Positions 15,914 to 24,427 of a stretch of 32,754 nt of DNA are shown here, piece after piece (positions within the stretch are counted from its first letter, which is position 1; each line of letters opens with the position of its first letter). The notes beneath the pieces are model-generated. The model was not told the DNA's origin and ran no database searches. It saw only the letters and a program-made list of their open reading frames with translations. A program made the position numbers and the translations under genes. Origin of the DNA: an uncultured Synechococcus sp. (GTDB lineage Bacteria > Cyanobacteriota > Cyanobacteriia > PCC-6307 > Cyanobiaceae); assembly GCA_913048995.1 (NCBI GenBank), contig CAJWXK010000007.1, positions 1 through 32,754 of the forward strand, in the 5' to 3' direction.

Positions 15914-16942
15914 ATGCGATTTAGCTCCCTTCTCCAGCGCTTGACCGGGGCTGAGGGCCAGCAAAGCGACCACAGTAGTGATCCTGAACTGAGCGGTGCA
16001 GCAGCGCTTGATCAGGCCGGAGAAGGCCAGTTGAGCTTTCTCGAGCCAGGGAATGCACTGATCAAGTCACTGGAAAGTACTGGCGCCAGTGCCCTGCTTC
16101 TACCTCTCGATGATGAAGTGCAGAAGCGAGCCAGCGAGCGCGGCATCGCCTGGGTGGCTCTCAAAGATCCAAGACTGGGCTTTGCCGAGGCCCTTGAAGC
16201 TCTGTACCCGCGCCAGGTGCTGCGACCCGGCATTCACCCCAGCGCCGTGGTTGATCCAGCCGCTTGTCTCGGGGAAGGTGTTCATGTCGGGGCCCGGGCT
16301 GTAATCGCAGCCGATGTAAGCCTTGGTGCAGGCTGCGTGGTGCATCCCGGGGTCGTGATCTACGGCGATGTGGTCATCGCTGAGGACTGCGAGTTGCATG
16401 CCAATGCGGTGCTACATCCCGGCAGCCGCCTGGGACGCGGTTGCGTGGTGCACTCAACAGCCGTCGTGGGCTCAGAAGGTTTCGGCTTTGTTCCCACCGC
16501 CCAAGGATGGCGGAAGATGCCCCAGACCGGCCATGTGGTGCTGGAAGAGGGGGTCGAAGTGGGCTGCGGCTCAACGATCGATCGTCCCTCGGTGGGCGAG
16601 ACCCGCATTGGCGCCGGCACCAAGATCGACAACCTGGTGCAGGTGGGCCATGGCGTAGTGACAGGGCGTGGTTGCGCCATGGCCTCCCAGGTGGGCATCG
16701 CCGGCGGTGCCCGCCTCGGCGATGGCGTGATCCTCGCCGGCCAGGTGGGAGTCGCCAACCGTGCGGTGATCGGCGATCGCGCCATTGCCTCCAGCAAATC
16801 GGGCATCCATGGAGAGGTAGCAGCCGGGGAGGTTGTGAGTGGCTACCCCGCGATTCCCAACAGGCTGTGGCTGCGCTGCTCGGCGACCTTCAACAAACTT
16901 CCTGAGATGGCACGCGCCCTACGCAAGCTCAGTGATGGATAA
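15914..16942 (+). CDS. lpxD: UDP-3-O-acylglucosamine N-acyltransferase
   Basis: About 342 residues of left-handed beta-helix acyltransferase for lipid A. The N-terminal domain binds the uridine part ([18 protein letters not shown]). Many hexapeptide repeats run from about residue 105 to 290. [10 protein letters not shown]-like [32 protein letters not shown] is the LpxD signature, and [12 protein letters not shown] contains the expected catalytic His. ATG 15914 is preferred ([10 protein letters not shown]); TTG 15896 overlaps proB's stop as TTGA and adds six residues. It lies apart from other lipid A genes, among amino-acid genes. Confidence 0.92.
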   Translation: MRFSSLLQRLTGAEGQQSDHSSDPELSGAAALDQAGEGQLSFLEPGNALIKSLESTGASALLLPLDDEVQKRASERGIAWVALKDPRLGFAEALEALYPRQVLRPGIHPSAVVDPAACLGEGVHVGARAVIAADVSLGAGCVVHPGVVIYGDVVIAEDCELHANAVLHPGSRLGRGCVVHSTAVVGSEGFGFVPTAQGWRKMPQTGHVVLEEGVEVGCGSTIDRPSVGETRIGAGTKIDNLVQVGHGVVTGRGCAMASQVGIAGGARLGDGVILAGQVGVANRAVIGDRAIASSKSGIHGEVAAGEVVSGYPAIPNRLWLRCSATFNKLPEMARALRKLSDG

Positions 16943-16982
16943 AGCGACGCGATAAGTTCAGCGATCGGTTTTCGGGCCTTCG

Positions 16983-18062
16983 ATGAGCAGCTACCGCATC
17001 ACGCTTCTGGCCGGAGACGGCATCGGTCCTGAGATCACAGCGGTGGCTCAGAAGCTGCTCGAGGCTGTCGCTCAGAAGCATCGATTTGGCATCAGCTTTG
17101 ATCCTCAGCCCATGGGTGGTGCTGCCATAGATGTCTGCGGCGAACCTCTGCCAGCAAGCACCCTTGAAGCCTGCCGCAGCGCCGATGCCGTGTTGCTAGC
17201 AGCCATTGGAGGACCGCAATACGACAGCCTGCCGCGCCAGAAGCGCCCCGAGTCAGGTCTGCTCGCGCTGCGAGCCGGTATGGAGCTGTTTGCCAACCTG
17301 CGTCCGGTCAAGATTGTGCCGGCCCTGATCGGCGCTAGCACCCTGCGCGAGGAGGTGATCAGTGGCGTGGATCTAATGGTCGTTCGCGAGCTCACCGGTG
17401 GCATCTACTTCGGCCAGCCCAAAGGGCGCGTCACAGCCGACAGCGGCGAGGAGCGCGGGTTCAACACGATGACCTACAGCAGTTCTGAGATCGATCGGAT
17501 TGCCAGAGTCGCCTTTGATCTAGCTGTAGGGCGCCAGGGGCGCCTCTGCTCGGTGGACAAAGCCAACGTGCTTGATGTCAGCCAGCTCTGGCGCGAGCGG
17601 GTCGATGCCATGGCAGGGGATTATCCAGCCGTGGAGGTGAGCCATCTATATGTGGACAACGCCGCCATGCAGCTGGTGCGCAACCCGCGTCAGTTTGACG
17701 TGCTGCTGACTGGGAACCTGTTCGGTGACATCCTCAGCGATGAGGCCGCCATGCTCACTGGCTCAATTGGCATGCTGCCTTCAGCTTCGCTCGGGAGCGA
17801 CGGACCCGGTTTATTTGAGCCGGTGCACGGGTCAGCGCCGGATATTGCGGGACAAGACAAGGCCAATCCCCTGGCGATGGTGCTCTCCGCCGCGATGATG
17901 CTGCGAGTTGGCTTGGGACAAGAGGCTGCAGCCACCAGCCTTGAGACAGCGGTCGAACAGGTGCTGGCCCGGGGACTGCGCACCGGTGATTTGATGGCCG
18001 AAGGCTGCACCCCGGTGGGCTGTGGTGCGATGGGTGAGGCCCTACTGGCAGAACTGAACTGA
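16983..18062 (+). CDS. leuB: 3-isopropylmalate dehydrogenase
   Basis: A 359-residue decarboxylating dehydrogenase of leucine synthesis. It shows [11 protein letters not shown] near the start, [30 protein letters not shown], and the substrate region [15 protein letters not shown]. The metal site is in [34 protein letters not shown]. The NAD end [21 protein letters not shown] matches the LeuB pattern. Length is normal. There is a 40-bp gap after lpxD without a visible terminator, so read-through from lpxD is possible. Confidence 0.96.
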   Translation: MSSYRITLLAGDGIGPEITAVAQKLLEAVAQKHRFGISFDPQPMGGAAIDVCGEPLPASTLEACRSADAVLLAAIGGPQYDSLPRQKRPESGLLALRAGMELFANLRPVKIVPALIGASTLREEVISGVDLMVVRELTGGIYFGQPKGRVTADSGEERGFNTMTYSSSEIDRIARVAFDLAVGRQGRLCSVDKANVLDVSQLWRERVDAMAGDYPAVEVSHLYVDNAAMQLVRNPRQFDVLLTGNLFGDILSDEAAMLTGSIGMLPSASLGSDGPGLFEPVHGSAPDIAGQDKANPLAMVLSAAMMLRVGLGQEAAATSLETAVEQVLARGLRTGDLMAEGCTPVGCGAMGEALLAELN

Positions 18063-18113
18063 CCAAATCGGACGACCTTCTGGCAAACTCCCCCGTGCCA
18101 GCTCTGCGAAGCG

Positions 18114-19016
18114 ATGTCCTCCCTCCACCCGATCGTTGCGGTCACCGGTTCTTCCGGCGCCGGCACCAGCACCGTGAAGCGGGCGTTTGAGCACATCTTT
18201 GCCCGTGAAGGCATCACCCCCGCAGTGGTGGAAGGTGACAGCTATCACCGCTATGAGCGCATGGCCATGAAGGAGGCCATGAAGGAGGCCCTGGCCGCTG
18301 GTGAGAACTTCTCCCACTTCGGCCCCGAGGCGAATTGCTTCGACAAGCTTGAGGAGCTATTCCGCAGTTACGGCAAAACGGGCAGTGGTGAGAAGCGTTA
18401 TTACTTGCACAGCCCCGAGGAGGCAACAGAACACAACGCACGCCTCGGCACCGACCTAGAGCCTGGCCAGTTCACCCCCTGGGAGCCCATTCCTGGCAAG
18501 ACCGATCTGCTCTTTTACGAAGGTCTGCACGGTGGCGTCGTAGGCGATGGGTATGACGTGGCGTCCCTGGCTGACCTGCTGGTCGGAGTTGTTCCAATCA
18601 CCAATCTCGAGTGGATCCAAAAAATCCACCGCGACAACGCTGAGCGTGGTTATTCCGCAGAAGCAATTGTGGACACGATCCTGCGCCGCATGCCCGATTA
18701 CATCAACCACATCTGTCCTCAGTTCAGCCGCACTGACATCAACTTCCAGAGGGTGCCCACGGTTGACACCTCCAACCCATTCATCTGCCGCAACATCCCT
18801 ACCCCAGATGAGAGCTTCGTCATCATCCACTTCCGTAAGGGTGCTCGTGAGAAATGGGGGATTGACTTCTCCTACCTGCTGAACATGATCCACGACTCCT
18901 TCATGTCCAGCCCAACCTCAATCGTTGTTAACGGCGGCAAGATGGGCTTCGCCATGGAGCTGATCCTGACCCCGATCATTCACAAAATGATCGAAGAAAA
19001 GCGCTCTCAGGCCTGA
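18114..19016 (+). CDS. prk: Phosphoribulokinase, class I (bacterial octamer) type
   Basis: A 300-residue kinase making ribulose-1,5-bisphosphate for the Calvin cycle. The P-loop reads GSSGAGTST (residues 12-20), so the usual Walker A Lys is Thr and the redox Cys of plant-type enzymes is Ala. VEGDSYHRYER holds the substrate residues, and LLFYEGLHGG, NLEWIQKIHRD, QFSRTDINFQRVPTVDTSNPF and the C-terminal LTPIIHKMI follow. These match class I enzymes of proteobacteria (Rhodobacter type) rather than the class II form of plants and beta-cyanobacteria. Upstream, CTGGCA (18080-18085) and TGCCAG (18096-18101) can pair just before the start. Kinase family sure; physiological role very likely. Confidence 0.92.
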   Translation: MSSLHPIVAVTGSSGAGTSTVKRAFEHIFAREGITPAVVEGDSYHRYERMAMKEAMKEALAAGENFSHFGPEANCFDKLEELFRSYGKTGSGEKRYYLHSPEEATEHNARLGTDLEPGQFTPWEPIPGKTDLLFYEGLHGGVVGDGYDVASLADLLVGVVPITNLEWIQKIHRDNAERGYSAEAIVDTILRRMPDYINHICPQFSRTDINFQRVPTVDTSNPFICRNIPTPDESFVIIHFRKGAREKWGIDFSYLLNMIHDSFMSSPTSIVVNGGKMGFAMELILTPIIHKMIEEKRSQA

Positions 19017-19022
19017 TCCAAT

Positions 19023-19052
19023 CGCGCTCGCCCTAGCTAAGGTGCGAGCGTG
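19023..19052 (+). terminator. Strong hairpin just after prk
   Basis: CGCGCTCGC (19023-19031) pairs with GCGAGCGTG (19044-19052), nine pairs including one G-U, with CC/GG able to extend the stem inside. It begins 7 nt after the prk stop. No U-tract follows (the next bases are AAAATG), so it may be a processing or mRNA-stabilising element, or control translation of the next small ORF, whose possible GTG start (19050) is inside the stem. Confidence 0.4.
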
Positions 19053-19055
19053 AAA

Positions 19056-19340
19056 ATGCCCTCCTTTGCGATAAGCGGTACTGCTGGTGCCGTTGTTCCA
19101 GGGCCCGCACGCTGGTCCCCTGACCAGCTCTCGCGGATGTTGCACATTGGGCGACAGTTGTATGTCGCCCACTTGGAACGTTTTGGGTTACGCCCTGAAC
19201 CCATTGGCGTCGTTATCGAATTGCAGAACTGCAGCGGCAGAGTGGTATTTGACAGGCCAGTCCTGTTGCCAACAGAACAATTTTTAGATCTTGATCTTGT
19301 TCGCCCCCGCGCACATGGTCGTAACCGTTCACGGCGATGA
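19056..19340 (+). CDS. Small conserved-looking hypothetical protein
   Basis: About 94 residues from ATG 19056 (GTG 19050 would add two residues but lies in a hairpin). The sequence is soluble, with a central helix (WSPDQLSRMLHIGRQLYVAHLERFGL) and a strand-like part (PIGVVIELQNCSGRVVFDRPVLL) followed by a basic end. I do not recognise a family. Support for a real gene is the exact ATGA overlap of its stop with pilD and normal codon use. Sitting between prk and pilD, it probably belongs to the pilD transcript. Confidence 0.6.
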   Translation: MPSFAISGTAGAVVPGPARWSPDQLSRMLHIGRQLYVAHLERFGLRPEPIGVVIELQNCSGRVVFDRPVLLPTEQFLDLDLVRPRAHGRNRSRR

Positions 19341-20164
19341 TTTCTCCGCCACCCTTACTGGCTCTTATCGCTGCAGTATTTGGCCTCTGCGTGGGAAGTT
19401 TTCTCAATGTTGTGGTCTGGCGCCTGCCACGCGGTGAATCGGTGGTCTGGCCAGGAAGCCACTGCCCGCACTGTGGTCATGGCCTGCCCTGGTTTCACAA
19501 CATTCCACTCCTGAGCTGGTTACTTCTTAAAGGACGCTGCGGCTTCTGTAGCGCTCCGATCAGCATTCAGTACCCGGCACTTGAACTGCTGAGTTCGGGC
19601 CTCTGGGTCCTTCTGACCCTTCCAGGTGCTGGCCGCATGGGAAGCCTCCCACCAATGCTCAACCTGCTGGCTGGTGGAATCCTCATGAGCCAGCTCCTGC
19701 CTCTGGCGCTGATTGACGCTCGCACCATGCGACTGCCCGAACCGCTGTGCCGCTGGGGCGTGATTAGCGGACTTTGCGTCAGTGCAGCATTTGGTGTCTT
19801 GCAAGGACATGGAGCGCAGCTACTGCTCTGGCATGCCACTGCAGCCGCCACCGGACTGCTCGTCTTTGAAGCGATCAGTGCTCTAGCCGAGCGCATTCTT
19901 GGAGTACCGGCCCTGGGCCTTGGTGACGCCAAGCTGGCAGCGCTCCTGGGAGCCTGGCTGGGCCTACGGGGACTTGGCTTGGCCATTGCCTCAGCAGTGA
20001 TCCTTGGAGCTCTCTTTGGTGTGGTCGGCCGCCTCAGTGGTCGGCTTGGGCCACGCCAGCCCTTCCCCTTTGGACCTTTTCTTGTAGCCGGTGGGGTGCT
20101 GAGCTGGGTCGCCGCCGATACCCTCGCGTGGCTACTGCTACAGCCAGATCGTCTGGGCGTTTAA
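19337..20164 (+). CDS. pilD: Type IV prepilin peptidase / methyltransferase
   Basis: A 275-residue polytopic aspartic protease that cleaves and N-methylates type IV prepilins and pseudopilins. The N-terminal helix has VGSFLNVVVWRLPRGESVVWPGSHCP. The zinc-type cysteines CPHC and CGFC flank the cytoplasmic loop of the methyltransferase part. The catalytic aspartates are in LIDARTMRLPEPL and in the GLGDAKLAALLGAWLGLRG motif (GxGD family). About eight membrane helices. ATG 19337 overlaps the preceding stop. It shows that the cell makes type IV pilus-like machinery, used in picocyanobacteria for floating or DNA uptake. Confidence 0.93.
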   Translation: MISPPPLLALIAAVFGLCVGSFLNVVVWRLPRGESVVWPGSHCPHCGHGLPWFHNIPLLSWLLLKGRCGFCSAPISIQYPALELLSSGLWVLLTLPGAGRMGSLPPMLNLLAGGILMSQLLPLALIDARTMRLPEPLCRWGVISGLCVSAAFGVLQGHGAQLLLWHATAAATGLLVFEAISALAERILGVPALGLGDAKLAALLGAWLGLRGLGLAIASAVILGALFGVVGRLSGRLGPRQPFPFGPFLVAGGVLSWVAADTLAWLLLQPDRLGV

Positions 20165-20188
20165 TGGAGGGCACAGGAGAAAACCGCT

Positions 20189-21064
20189 GTGTCGCTGCTG
20201 GACTGGTTCGCTGATCGCCGCAAGACCACGCCGGCCCCGCGACCAAACCCCGAACCGGAAGATGGAGATGGCCTCTGGAGCAAATGCCCAGAGTGCGGTG
20301 AGGTCGTCTACCGCAAGGATCTGCTCGCCAACTCCAGTGTCTGCGCCTCCTGCGGCTATCACCACCGCGTCGACAGTGACGAACGACTGCGACTACTGCT
20401 TGATCCAGGCAGCTTTGAGCCCATCGACACGGACCTGAGCCCGATCGATCCACTGGCCTTCAAAGATCGACGTGCCTACGCCGATCGCATCAAAGACAGC
20501 CAGAGCAGCACCGGACTTCGGGATGCCGTTGTGTGCGGCATCGGTCAGCTTGAGGGCCGCTCGCTTGCTGTCGGCGTGATGGACTTCCGCTTCATGGGCG
20601 GAAGCATGGGCTCGGTTGTAGGAGAGAAACTCACCCGCCTGATCGAGGCCGCCACCGATCGAGGACTACCTGTACTGGTGGTCTGCGCTAGCGGAGGTGC
20701 CCGCATGCAGGAGGGCATGCTCAGCCTGATGCAGATGGCCAAGATCTCCGGCGCCCTCGAGCGACACCGCTCACGGCAACTCCTTTACCTGCCGCTACTC
20801 ACCCACCCCACCACCGGTGGAGTAACGGCCAGCTTCGCCATGCTTGGTGATCTCATCCTGGCCGAACCCAAGGCTCTGATCGGTTTCGCAGGTCGTCGCG
20901 TCATCGAGCAGACCCTGCGCGAGAAGCTGCCCGACGATTTCCAGACCGCGGAATATCTGCAAGATCATGGCTTTGTGGATCTGATCGTGCCCCGCACCAG
21001 GCTGCGGGAAACACTGTCCAGCCTGCTGCAGCTCCATCAGCAAGGAAAGCCTGTCACCGCATGA
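20189..21064 (+). CDS. accD: Acetyl-CoA carboxylase carboxyltransferase subunit beta
   Basis: A 291-residue beta subunit of the carboxyltransferase that makes malonyl-CoA. The N-terminal zinc ribbon is C33-P-E-C36 and C52-A-S-C55. The crotonase-fold body shows [59 protein letters not shown], and [40 protein letters not shown] 20189 is the start; AGGAG at 20175-20179 lies 9 nt upstream as a good ribosome site. It follows pilD by 24 nt and overlaps the next gene as ATGA. Confidence 0.95.
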   Translation: MSLLDWFADRRKTTPAPRPNPEPEDGDGLWSKCPECGEVVYRKDLLANSSVCASCGYHHRVDSDERLRLLLDPGSFEPIDTDLSPIDPLAFKDRRAYADRIKDSQSSTGLRDAVVCGIGQLEGRSLAVGVMDFRFMGGSMGSVVGEKLTRLIEAATDRGLPVLVVCASGGARMQEGMLSLMQMAKISGALERHRSRQLLYLPLLTHPTTGGVTASFAMLGDLILAEPKALIGFAGRRVIEQTLREKLPDDFQTAEYLQDHGFVDLIVPRTRLRETLSSLLQLHQQGKPVTA

Positions 21065-21447
21065 TCAAGGCACTGCTGAAAGCGCTACTTGCACTGATCT
21101 TGCTGCTGCCACTACAACCGGCTCTGGCTGCACCGGTTGAGTGGATCGAGGTGCCTGCAACTGCAGAAGGTCAGCAGTGGTGGGACCGTGGCAGCTTGCG
21201 GGTCAACCGCCGCGATGAGCTCACCGTCCTGAGCCGTTTCACACCCGCAACTGGCGAAGACGGTGAATCGCGTGACAGTCGGCTCTATGTGATGGCGATT
21301 GACTGCGGTACCGGCCGCTTCCGTGATCTACAGATCAATGGCCTTCCTCGCCTCAAGCCGGAATGGGAGATTGCTGCAGACGATGCTCTGATTGGATCAG
21401 TGATTAATGAGGTCTGCAGCGCTGCGCGCGAGCGAGGGCTGGCCTAA
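21061..21447 (+). CDS. Small secreted protein, possibly adhesin-E-like
   Basis: A 128-residue protein with a clear signal peptide ([17 protein letters not shown], cleavage after ALA at about residue 23). The mature part is about 105 residues with strands [35 protein letters not shown] and [18 protein letters not shown]. Two cysteines in the mature part could form a disulfide. The W-x-x-V...D-x-x-S-hydrophobic layout recalls small surface-adhesin-E-like domains, a weak suggestion only. It is coupled to accD (ATGA) and to the next gene (TAATG). Confidence 0.65.
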   Translation: MIKALLKALLALILLLPLQPALAAPVEWIEVPATAEGQQWWDRGSLRVNRRDELTVLSRFTPATGEDGESRDSRLYVMAIDCGTGRFRDLQINGLPRLKPEWEIAADDALIGSVINEVCSAARERGLA

Positions 21448-22556
21448 TGAGTCAGACAAGACCCCTAGGTGTGGCAATCGCCGGCTTGGGCTTCGGAGAA
21501 AAGGTTCACCTGCCAGCTTTGAGGGCCTGCGACTCAACCGAACCGGTTGGGCTGTGGCATCCTCGACGGGCTCGAGTAGAGCAAGCCGCTACAGCTGCTG
21601 AACTACCCGGCACCGATGACTTCAACGCCCTGCTTGATGATCCCGCCGTGGAAGCGGTGGTGATCGCCACTCCACCATCAGCTCGCTTTGCCCTGGCCAA
21701 CCAAGCCCTAAAGGCTGGAAAGCACCTCCTGCTTGAGAAACCTGTGGCCCTCAGTGCTGCGGAAGCGGCCCAGCTCGAACGACTGGCCATGGCCCAAGGC
21801 TGCATCTGCGCAGTGAATTTCGAGTACCGGGCCGTGCCCGCCTTCCAGCAGCTAGCCCAGATGCTTCATCAGGGTTGGGTGGGTGACCCCTGGCTGCTGC
21901 GCTTTGACTGGTTGATGGGCAGCCGCGCCAACCCCGAACGCAGCTGGAACTGGTATTCCCAGAGCGATGAGGGTGGTGGAGTGCTCGGAGCCCTCGGGAG
22001 CCATGCCTTTGACATGCTCGCCTGGCTCGTTGGACCGGTGCGTCAGCTGCAAGCTCAGCTGTCTGTGGCGATTCAGGAGAGGCCCCGCCCCGATAACCAG
22101 GGCATGGGATCAGTCGATGCAGCTGATACGGCGTTTGTGCAGCTGCAACTGGAACCGCACTGGAGCGGAGTCAGATCTTGCCTGCCAGGTCAGGTAGCTC
22201 TTGCCTCCACAGCAAGGCAGGGCCGTGGCTGCTGGCTTGAGATCTATGGCTCAGAGGGCACGGTGGTGCTTGGCAGTGCCAACCAAAAGGATTACGTCCA
22301 TGGATTTTCGCTGCAGGGTTCACGCCAGGGAGAGCCACTAACACCGATTCCGCCAGATCCATCCCTCAGCTTCCAGCGCACATGGGAGGACGGTCGTATC
22401 GCCCCGGTTAGCCGTCTGCAAGGTTGGTGGGCTGAGGCCATTCGCGAAAGCCGCCCCATGGTCCCCGGACTCCTTGAAGGACTTGCTGCTCAGCAGGCGA
22501 TGGATGCCTGCCTCCTGAGTGAGACAAATCAGCAAACCATCCCCATCCGGGACTGA
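21447..22556 (+). CDS. Gfo/Idh/MocA family NAD(P)-dependent oxidoreductase
   Basis: A 369-residue two-domain oxidoreductase. The N-terminal Rossmann domain has VAIAGLGFGEKVHLPAL, DDPAVEAVVIATPPSARF and the family's EKPVAL motif with its Lys. The C-terminal domain has FEYRAVPAFQQL, DEGGGVLGALGSHAFDMLAWLVG (the GG...G-x-H-x-x-D motif with the catalytic His and Asp) and WLEIYGSEGTVVLGS. The family oxidises or epimerises sugars, inositols and similar compounds; the substrate here cannot be named. Start ATG 21447 shares one base with the previous stop. Confidence 0.9.
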   Translation: MSQTRPLGVAIAGLGFGEKVHLPALRACDSTEPVGLWHPRRARVEQAATAAELPGTDDFNALLDDPAVEAVVIATPPSARFALANQALKAGKHLLLEKPVALSAAEAAQLERLAMAQGCICAVNFEYRAVPAFQQLAQMLHQGWVGDPWLLRFDWLMGSRANPERSWNWYSQSDEGGGVLGALGSHAFDMLAWLVGPVRQLQAQLSVAIQERPRPDNQGMGSVDAADTAFVQLQLEPHWSGVRSCLPGQVALASTARQGRGCWLEIYGSEGTVVLGSANQKDYVHGFSLQGSRQGEPLTPIPPDPSLSFQRTWEDGRIAPVSRLQGWWAEAIRESRPMVPGLLEGLAAQQAMDACLLSETNQQTIPIRD

Positions 22557-22596
22557 TCGAAGTCAGGCGGTAGCGTCCTGACAGCAATCCGCCGCC

Positions 22597-23637
22597 ATGT
22601 CGAGCCTTTTCAGCAGTATTCCTGGGCTGGGGGTCCTCATCTGCGGCCACGGCAGTCGCAACCGACTTGCGGTTGATGAGTTCGCCAAGCTCGCCGACGG
22701 ACTGCGGCAGCGCCTACCTGAGCTACCGGTGGCCCATGGCTACCTGGAATTCGCGCGACCAATTTTGAGAGAGGGCCTCGACAGCCTGCGGCAGCAAGGA
22801 GTGACCCGGGTCCTGGCAGTACCAGGGATGCTGTTCGCCGCTGGCCATGCCAAAAACGATATCCCCTCAGTACTGAACACCTACAGCGCTGAAACCGGCC
22901 TACGCGTGGATTACGGCCGGGAGCTGGGGGTTGACCTCAAGATGATCCAGGCCGCGGCAGCAAGGCTTCAAGAGTGCCTTGATGGGGCGGAGGAGCATGT
23001 ACCCCTCAGTGAAACCGTGCTCGTGGTGGTCGGCCGAGGCTCCTCCGATCCCGATGCCAACTCCAATGTGGCCAAAGTGACCAGAATGCTGGTGGAAGGC
23101 TTTGGATTCGGCTGGGGCGAGACGGTCTACTCAGGGGTCACCTTTCCCTTGGTGGAACCAGGACTGCGCCATGTGGTGAAGCTGGGCTTCCGGCGCATCA
23201 TTGTTTTCCCTTACTTTCTCTTCTCAGGTGTGCTGGTGAGTCGCATTCGCCAGCACAGCGACCGGGTGGCAACCGACCACCCCGAAGTGGAGATGTTGCA
23301 AGCGAGCTACCTGGGTGATCACCCGCTGGTGATCGACACCTTTCGCGAACGAGTCGAGGAGGTGATCCGTGGTGATACGGCGATGAATTGCTCGCTCTGC
23401 AAATACCGCCAGCAGGTTCTGGGCTTTGAAGCCGAGGTGGGCGCACCCCAGCACAGTCACCATCACCACGTCGAGGGACTCGGGGAGCCTTGCCAGCTTT
23501 GCGAGAACGAATGCACTGGGGCCTGTCAGCCGGATGGGGTTCCCTTGAGCGAGGGCCAGGATCACCACCATCACCACCCGATCTACCCCCACGCAGACCA
23601 TCCACTAGGTCCACGCACACTCGCCTCACACACTTGA
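22597..23637 (+). CDS. cbiX: CbiX-type sirohydrochlorin chelatase with Fe-S motif and His-rich tail
   Basis: A 346-residue protein with two CbiX/CbiK-like chelatase halves. The first has VLICGHGSRNRLAVDEF with the metal-site His and GMLFAAGHAKNDIP. The second has VLVVVGRGSSDPDAN and VVKLGFRRIIVFPYFLFSGVLVSRI. The C-terminus has M263-N-C-S-L-C268, the MxCxxC motif that holds a 4Fe-4S centre in the Bacillus megaterium CbiX, then a His cluster, a CQLCENECTGAC cluster (about residues 300-311) and a second run of histidines. It inserts Co or Fe into sirohydrochlorin for cobalamin or siroheme. Marine Synechococcus make pseudocobalamin, so cobalt is plausible. Confidence 0.88.
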   Translation: MSSLFSSIPGLGVLICGHGSRNRLAVDEFAKLADGLRQRLPELPVAHGYLEFARPILREGLDSLRQQGVTRVLAVPGMLFAAGHAKNDIPSVLNTYSAETGLRVDYGRELGVDLKMIQAAAARLQECLDGAEEHVPLSETVLVVVGRGSSDPDANSNVAKVTRMLVEGFGFGWGETVYSGVTFPLVEPGLRHVVKLGFRRIIVFPYFLFSGVLVSRIRQHSDRVATDHPEVEMLQASYLGDHPLVIDTFRERVEEVIRGDTAMNCSLCKYRQQVLGFEAEVGAPQHSHHHHVEGLGEPCQLCENECTGACQPDGVPLSEGQDHHHHHPIYPHADHPLGPRTLASHT

Positions 23638-23996
23638 GCTCAAAGTGGAAGAAAAACAATGCGAATGGGAGTCACAGGTGTCCCGATCTCTTTCGCGACC
23701 CAACAGACTGAAGGGGTATTAGCCCTGCTAATGGAACAAGTCTTTCCACAACGGCAGCTGTTTTTCCCCAGGTCGGGCGCAATCTTTCCACAGGCTTGTC
23801 GGCCAGGATCCTCTGCTGCAGATAAGTCTGTGGAGATGGTCAGCCCGCCATTGAAGTGCTTGACGCATCCCGCTGGGCAGTTCAATCCAAACGCCCGACT
23901 GTCCTAGGAAGCAGTTAAAGTCAGGCCAGCACAGGGTTTTGCAGATTGAGATCACACCGTCATCACCTTGATGCGTGGCTTTGACGCAACCCCGTC
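23638..23996. other. Gene-free 359-bp spacer with DnaA-box-like motifs
   Basis: I see no convincing gene; the 82-codon open frame at 23659-23907 has atypical composition. A perfect ATTAGC-CCT-GCTAAT inverted repeat lies at 23718-23732. Four DnaA-box-like 9-mers lie at 23742-23837. TGCGT (23972-23976) and ACGCA (23984-23988) could pair just before the DUF2811 gene. Confidence 0.5.
23742..23837. repeat. Cluster of four DnaA-box-like 9-mers
   Basis: CTTTCCACA occurs twice (23742-23750, 23784-23792), TTTTCCCCA once (23762-23770), and ATCTCCACA on the minus strand (23829-23837). Compared with the cyanobacterial box TTTTCCACA they differ by one, one, one and two bases. The first three share one strand and about 20-22 bp spacing, i.e. 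two helical turns. Confidence 0.4.
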
Positions 23997-24272
23997 ATGT
24001 GTGGCTTCATCACGGGGCGAAAGGAGCGGAACTTGGACCAGAGGATCGGGACAGACCTGGAGGAAGTAGATCAAGACATCGTCAGCATGGAAGCGGAAGT
24101 ACCCGAAGCTCTGTTCCACAGCATGCGGGGATTTATCAAGGCGAACCCCTCATGGGATCAGTACCAGCTGGTGAGTTCTGCCCTGGCCACCTTCCTGTTC
24201 CAGAACGGGAGTAGCGACAAAACAGTCGCAACGCACTATCTCAACAGCCTGTTCAACCGATCGGAAGCATGA
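23997..24272 (+). CDS. DUF2811-like small protein
   Basis: Up to 91 residues. The conserved core is the last 61, starting at the in-frame ATG 24087 (MEAEVPEALFHSMRGFIKANPSWDQYQLVSSALATFLFQNG, then ATHYLNSLF). This matches my memory of DUF2811, a short helical domain in picocyanobacteria of unknown role. The preceding 30 residues (from ATG 23997) are polar and acidic and may be untranslated; no clear ribosome site is seen for either start, though GGAGGAA (24059-24065) lies 21 nt before 24087. A weak GTTAT/ATAAC hairpin follows at 24330-24347. Confidence 0.62.
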   Translation: MCGFITGRKERNLDQRIGTDLEEVDQDIVSMEAEVPEALFHSMRGFIKANPSWDQYQLVSSALATFLFQNGSSDKTVATHYLNSLFNRSEA

Positions 24273-24427
24273 TCCGGGATGCAGGTGCATCACAAACATC
24301 TGCGGACAAGGGGCTGATCTTCATAGACCGTTATCCCTTTTAATAACTTTGTAGAGCCGATTACCTTTGACGTGTCCTTTTTTTGTGGGCCTGATAGACC
24401 CGAAGAAGGATCATTGGATTCAGGCTG

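Noticed and set aside
15914-16942. lpxD displaced from other lipid A genes as sign of transfer
   Set aside because: Lipid A genes are often scattered in cyanobacteria, and codon use matches the neighbours.
18080-18101. CTGGCA/TGCCAG inverted repeat before prk
   Set aside because: Six pairs with a 10-nt loop is weak; noted under prk but not called a regulatory element.
22562-22582. GTCAGG/CCTGAC inverted repeat before cbiX
   Set aside because: Only 6 bp with a 9-nt loop and no U-tract; within chance expectation for GC-rich DNA.
23620-23640. ACTCGCCTCACAC resembling the core of the Yfr1 small RNA
   Set aside because: It has an inserted base versus the known core and lies inside the cbiX coding end, with no flanking stem-loops.
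23659-23907. 82-codon open frame in the spacer after cbiX
   Set aside because: Composition is unlike neighbours, it covers the DnaA-box-like motifs and it has no recognisable domain or ribosome site.
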